Part shown: positions 60,559 through 64,000 of the stretch, piece after piece
Layout of the letters: the number at the start of each line of letters is the position of its first letter
Numbering within the stretch: the stretch's first letter is position 1
From: UBA8524 sp964215915
GTDB lineage: Bacteria; Bacteroidota; Bacteroidia; UBA8524
DNA: 64,000 nt
Assembly (NCBI GenBank): GCA_964215915.1
Contig: CAXPEB010000062.1
Location: 33,084-97,083 of the forward strand
Direction of reading: 5' to 3'
Program-made: the position numbers and the translations under genes
Notes under the pieces: generated by a model
What the model was told of the DNA's origin: nothing
The model's input: the letters and a program-made list of their open reading frames with translations, nothing else
The model's database searches: none

Positions 60559-60566
60559 CAAAGTTA
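60559..60566 (-). promoter_or_regulatory. Candidate -7 box (TAACTTTG) of the uvrD-like gene
   Basis: An exact TAnnTTTG match, four bases before the GTG start; it would imply a leaderless mRNA or a start further downstream. Confidence 0.35.
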
Positions 60567-60612
60567 ATGAGGGAAGGGGCTTTGAAGCAGCTTAGATTAT
60601 CCAGATATCAAC

Positions 60613-60641
60613 AAAAAACCCCTCCGGATTCCGGAGGGGTT
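60613..60641 (-). terminator. Rho-independent terminator of the Kelch/T9SS gene
   Basis: The 11-bp perfect stem AACCCCTCCGG/CCGGAGGGGTT (60617-60627 with 60631-60641) has a three-base loop and is followed on the minus strand by six T. It lies 25 bases after the stop. Confidence 0.9.
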
Positions 60642-60665
60642 CGTTTCAGAGACGAATGCCTTGAT

Positions 60666-63600
60666 TTATTCTTTGATCAGCTTACCGCTGAAGGATTTCA
60701 GTGCAGAGTGAACGGTAATTACATACATGCCTTTGCTGAGGCCATCTACGTTCAGTTCGAAACTTTCGCTGTCTACCCCATCAATGGTTTTAACCAGTTT
60801 GCCGCTAAGGTCATAGATATTGACAACAGCCTTATTCTCGGCAGTAATACCCGGAAGGTCCAGTATTACCAGTTCCGAAGACGGGTTAGGGTACATGTTC
60901 AGGGTTTCCAGATTAGCCCGAACGATGCTGGTAGTATAGTACCTCGGATCGGACATTTCGGAAGGACAACCTTCGCAGAGCACCCTCACCGTATAATCGC
61001 CATCTTCTGTAGGTTTAATGGTTTTACTGGCGTACTGGGGTTTCCATACTCCGTTATAGAACCAGATATACGTTTCACAATCCTGATCCGCAAAGAGCAG
61101 CGATCCGCTTTTTTGGATAATGGGTTTGGGCGGCGTCGGGATAACCCGGAAGTATACAATATCCGATAGGGTAGTGGCTCCTGCCTGGTTGTCGAGTTCG
61201 CAGCGGATGTACCCGGTATAACCTGCCTGTGCATTGGTAATCTCCAGCAAACGGGTATCTGCCCCGCTAAACATAGGTGGAGCCAGGCTGCCTGTATCCG
61301 GTACCCAGTGCCAACGGTAACGCAGGTTGGTTCCGGCAGCTACCAGGCTGATTACGTTATCCGATCCTTCACAGATCTCCAGGGTATCATTGGGTTGTTT
61401 CAGGATACTCGGAGCGGCGTTCAGGTCGAGAATGGCCAGGTTGGTGGTATCTGCAAATCCCGGACAACCGCCTGTTACGATACAGCTATAGAACGCTACG
61501 TCGGAAGGAATCACATTGTCGATTATCAGGGAATCTGTTTGGGTGCCACTGATCCGGGTGTCATCCACCATATGGACTTCGTCTTTTCTCCACTGGTATT
61601 GCAGGGCATATCCGGTTGCATCCATCCAGAAGCTTACGTCGGTGCCTTCCAGAACGGCGGGATCAATATTGATCGGATCCTGGGTTACTCGCGGGATATC
61701 CCGCATTTTTATCAGGATTTCGCTGGACTCGGTATAAGCACCGCACTCCTCGCTTACACGTACTTTGTAGCGTCCGGAGTCACTCATTTGCCAGCCGGTA
61801 TTAAAGATAAAACGGGACCCCAGTCCCTGGATATTATCGCGCTGATCCAGCGGAAGATTGTTCCAGAACCAGCGGTAACTGATGTCTTTTCCGGTGGCAG
61901 CAATGTAGAAGGTGTTCGAGTCGTATTCACAAAGGAAGAGGGTGTCCCCGCTCATTCCGGGGAAATCCAGGTCGTCTGTGATAGTCGGAGCAGGGATATT
62001 CTCAACGCCTATGGAGAATGCTTCCGAAGTATCGGCATAGCAATCGCCCTTGGCAATCAGGCGGTATATTCCCTGATTACTGTAGTCAATCGAAGAGATC
62101 TTCAGTGTATCGTCTTTTTGTCCGGCAAGGGTATCCCCGTTAAACATCCAGTGGTAAGAGAACTTTCCTACCGAATCGATACTACCGGTGGTAAAGGAGG
62201 GGATGAAAAAGTCAGAATTGATACAAACGGTATCGATGAAGGGGTGAACCTTGGGAACATAAGTAAAGTTCGGGTTGTCCTTAACAAAGAAACGGTTGCT
62301 CTGACGGCTGATATAGGTCGGACTGCTGGAAATCACCCGCAAACGGTATTCACCACCGCGATCCAGTTGCAGAGGAAGCTCGGCAGTAATACTGTCGTAA
62401 TTAGAGGTAATGGTATAGGTTCCCATATCCGATTTGGCACTGATCGGCCATTCGAATATCCCGTCTTTGTCAGATACCTGCAGGCGCATGGTGGCACCTG
62501 GAGTAAAGTTAAAGCCGGTTCTCCAGCTTATTTTGATCTCGGAACCTGCACAGAAGGTATCTCCTTCTGCGTAATAACTATTTACGCGAATGGTATTCGT
62601 GTCGATCGTCCACCAGCTGAAGGTTTCCATTTCTTCGGAAAGCCCGCGGAAACCGGCACCGTAATGTCCTCTGTTTCCATGAACAAATGCTACACCCAGG
62701 GAACGACCCGAATCACGGTAGTCAGGGTAACGCTGCCAGTCTTCATCGGAAGTATGGTACACAAAGAATCGCTTGGACCATTCTCCGTCGAAACCTCCGA
62801 CGATGAAGCCAAGGTGCTCGTATCCGAAGGATCCGGCAGTTGTTTTTCCTGTGTCAGGAAGACTGCGTTCCTGTGCCCAGGAATTTGTGGCAAAATCGTA
62901 AGAGTACCAGTCTTTCAGATAAATTCCGAGCAGCACGATATTATAGGCATCATTGTCTCCCATACCGGCATAAAGCTTCGGGTTGCGACCGACTACGTCC
63001 TGGTTACCGTCAATAACCATGGCTACGGCATTGGAACGGCCAATGCCCGGACACATCGGTCCCGCAGTCCAGTTATCTGCCGCAGGATCATAGAAATAAG
63101 GTGTTCGGTTAAAGACTTGTTTGACCCATCCATCCCATTTTACTCCCGGCCAGGGGGCATTAGCCGCTGTCAGGGAGTCGAGAGACATGAGCCAGTGTTC
63201 GCCCCACATAAATCCTCCTGCGTAGTATTTGGAAGTTCCTCCGTTTACTTTCACCGAAGTATCAATGCTAAATCCTGACGCATTCGCAATACCGAATTGC
63301 GTGTTGGCCAGGGTAAGGGCATCAAAATAATTGGCAACGGGGAAATCGTTCTTCTGCGTCCAGGCATTGGAAGCGGTGTCGTATTCCCACCAATCTTTAT
63401 AAAACTTCTGGTTGTAGTAAGGGAAGGTGTCAATGTCCATCCTGCTGGGGTTGAACTGGAAGAAGGTATCCAGCCAGCCGGTATCGGCATATCCCAATCC
63501 GTAATATCCTTTACCGAGGCTGGTGGCTCCGAAAGCCACAGCACCCAGACGGATATCGCCGGGGAAGTCGGCAACACGCGACCAGGAATTGGTAGCATGG

Positions 63601-63842
63601 GTATAGCACCAAACATCGCGGGTCCAGCGCTTGTAAGCACCGAAAGCCTCGGATGTGTCGCCCCCAATTACATAAGATTTACCACCGACGGTAAAACAGG
63701 CGGCAGCCACACGACCGGTATCCAGCGGTGACATGCTGATCGAGTTCCAACGATTGGGAAGACCCGGAATTTGAGCCTGAGTATCCGGGGTGATTGATAA
63801 AAAGCCCAGAATCAGTAAAAGTAAGGGTAATACTCTTTTCAT
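60666..63842 (-). CDS. T9SS type A cargo: Kelch/Ig-like surface protein
   Basis: A 1058-residue exported protein. The signal peptide ends at ITPDTQAQ. The N-terminal half (about 35-420) has Kelch-type propeller strands (SYVIGGDT, RDVWCYTHATNSWSRVADF, WWEYDTASNAWTQKNDF, DWYSYDFATNSWAQERSLP). Ig/PKD-like domains follow (about 430-970), with paired cysteines and repeats such as YRWFWNNLPLDQRDNIQG. The last 80 residues (from about 979: LNMYPNPSSELVILDLPG, NIYDLSGKLVKTI, GMYVITVHS) are a type A T9SS signal. It has its own promoter and terminator. Its ligand is unknown; the Kelch part suggests binding, not catalysis. Confidence 0.88.
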   Translation of the reverse strand: MKRVLPLLLLILGFLSITPDTQAQIPGLPNRWNSISMSPLDTGRVAAACFTVGGKSYVIGGDTSEAFGAYKRWTRDVWCYTHATNSWSRVADFPGDIRLGAVAFGATSLGKGYYGLGYADTGWLDTFFQFNPSRMDIDTFPYYNQKFYKDWWEYDTASNAWTQKNDFPVANYFDALTLANTQFGIANASGFSIDTSVKVNGGTSKYYAGGFMWGEHWLMSLDSLTAANAPWPGVKWDGWVKQVFNRTPYFYDPAADNWTAGPMCPGIGRSNAVAMVIDGNQDVVGRNPKLYAGMGDNDAYNIVLLGIYLKDWYSYDFATNSWAQERSLPDTGKTTAGSFGYEHLGFIVGGFDGEWSKRFFVYHTSDEDWQRYPDYRDSGRSLGVAFVHGNRGHYGAGFRGLSEEMETFSWWTIDTNTIRVNSYYAEGDTFCAGSEIKISWRTGFNFTPGATMRLQVSDKDGIFEWPISAKSDMGTYTITSNYDSITAELPLQLDRGGEYRLRVISSSPTYISRQSNRFFVKDNPNFTYVPKVHPFIDTVCINSDFFIPSFTTGSIDSVGKFSYHWMFNGDTLAGQKDDTLKISSIDYSNQGIYRLIAKGDCYADTSEAFSIGVENIPAPTITDDLDFPGMSGDTLFLCEYDSNTFYIAATGKDISYRWFWNNLPLDQRDNIQGLGSRFIFNTGWQMSDSGRYKVRVSEECGAYTESSEILIKMRDIPRVTQDPINIDPAVLEGTDVSFWMDATGYALQYQWRKDEVHMVDDTRISGTQTDSLIIDNVIPSDVAFYSCIVTGGCPGFADTTNLAILDLNAAPSILKQPNDTLEICEGSDNVISLVAAGTNLRYRWHWVPDTGSLAPPMFSGADTRLLEITNAQAGYTGYIRCELDNQAGATTLSDIVYFRVIPTPPKPIIQKSGSLLFADQDCETYIWFYNGVWKPQYASKTIKPTEDGDYTVRVLCEGCPSEMSDPRYYTTSIVRANLETLNMYPNPSSELVILDLPGITAENKAVVNIYDLSGKLVKTIDGVDSESFELNVDGLSKGMYVITVHSALKSFSGKLIKE

Positions 63843-63874
63843 AGAGATGATTAATATCCGTTACGGTTAAACCA

Positions 63875-63903
63875 CAAAAATAGAATTCTTCGTGTATTTA
63901 CAA
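63875..63903 (-). promoter_or_regulatory. Promoter of the Kelch/T9SS gene (TTG-N18-TATTTTTG)
   Basis: On the minus strand TTG (63903-63901) precedes TATTTTTG (63882-63875) by 18 bases. The -7 box is an exact TAnnTTTG, and the spacing is one or two bases short of the best promoters here. The leader is 32 bases. Confidence 0.55.
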
Positions 63904-64000
63904 GGGTATTCCCGATGAAATCCACAAGTCAGTAGCAAGATGCGGAGTAAACGAATAAGGTTGCAGAAGTAAAAAAGAAAAAAAGGGCTGGTTGAAAAAT

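Noticed and set aside
61308..63278. 656-codon plus-strand open frame
   Set aside because: Antisense to the Kelch/Ig T9SS gene, whose domains, promoter and terminator are all clear. The long frame follows from codon bias of the real gene.

Overview
This window is 64 kb of a compact chromosome from a Bacteroidota bacterium, probably a gliding or gliding-related environmental lineage. The signs are gldE and gldD, four proteins with type IX secretion (T9SS) C-terminal signals (two of type B, two of type A), a fused SecDF, an ExbB-ExbD-TonB set, TonB-type outer-membrane barrels, TAnnTTTG-type promoter boxes and few Shine-Dalgarno sequences. The genus cannot be fixed from the sequence. About 54 genes are supported. 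I see no tRNA, rRNA, CRISPR array, prophage, insertion sequence, defence island or biosynthetic cluster.

Layout. 1-652: 5' part of lysS. 778-12.9k: T9SS type B PKD protein, sucD, TPR protein, then an alpha-2-macroglobulin lipoprotein followed by a MepA-like murein endopeptidase. 13.0-17.0k: guaA, a type I periplasmic-binding-fold lipoprotein and an RsmB-like methyltransferase, all overlapping. 17-22.4k (minus): outer-membrane receptor, PAS histidine kinase, GT2 glycosyltransferase, rnhA. 22.5-27k (minus): secDF, and udk overlapping a KtrA-like RCK protein. 27-31k: giant PKD T9SS protein. 31-33.8k (minus): HU, TPR protein, a 29-residue basic protein of the COX24/mS38 type, RNase G. 33.9-37.4k: mutY, ssb, gldE, gldD. 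37.4-43.2k (minus): plug-less outer-membrane barrel, HU/SPOR envelope protein, exbB, exbD, tonB-like, folC. 43.2-44.1k: gene-free repeat block. 44.1-45.8k: phosphoesterase, rhomboid protease, small barrel protein. 45.8-49.6k: serC, serA, DUF1015, MORN-like secreted protein. 49.6-52k (minus): M28 peptidase with T9SS tail, lipoprotein and unknown secreted protein, translationally coupled. 52-57.8k (minus): fbaB, accD, radical SAM, rpsO, pnp. 57.8-64k: GNAT, uvrD/pcrA, Kelch/Ig T9SS protein.

How it works together. Most genes are housekeeping: translation, RNA decay, central metabolism, serine synthesis, DNA repair and Sec export. They are interleaved with a large cell-envelope programme. Sec and SecDF export the T9SS cargo and lipoproteins, ExbB/ExbD/TonB energise the outer membrane, and GldD/GldE belong to the gliding/T9SS apparatus. 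The least explained parts are the M28-lipoprotein-secreted protein triplet (49570-51994), the alpha-2-macroglobulin/endopeptidase pair (6717-12903), the barrel-HU/SPOR-ExbBD-TonB-FolC cluster (37389-43229) and the repeat block (43230-44067).
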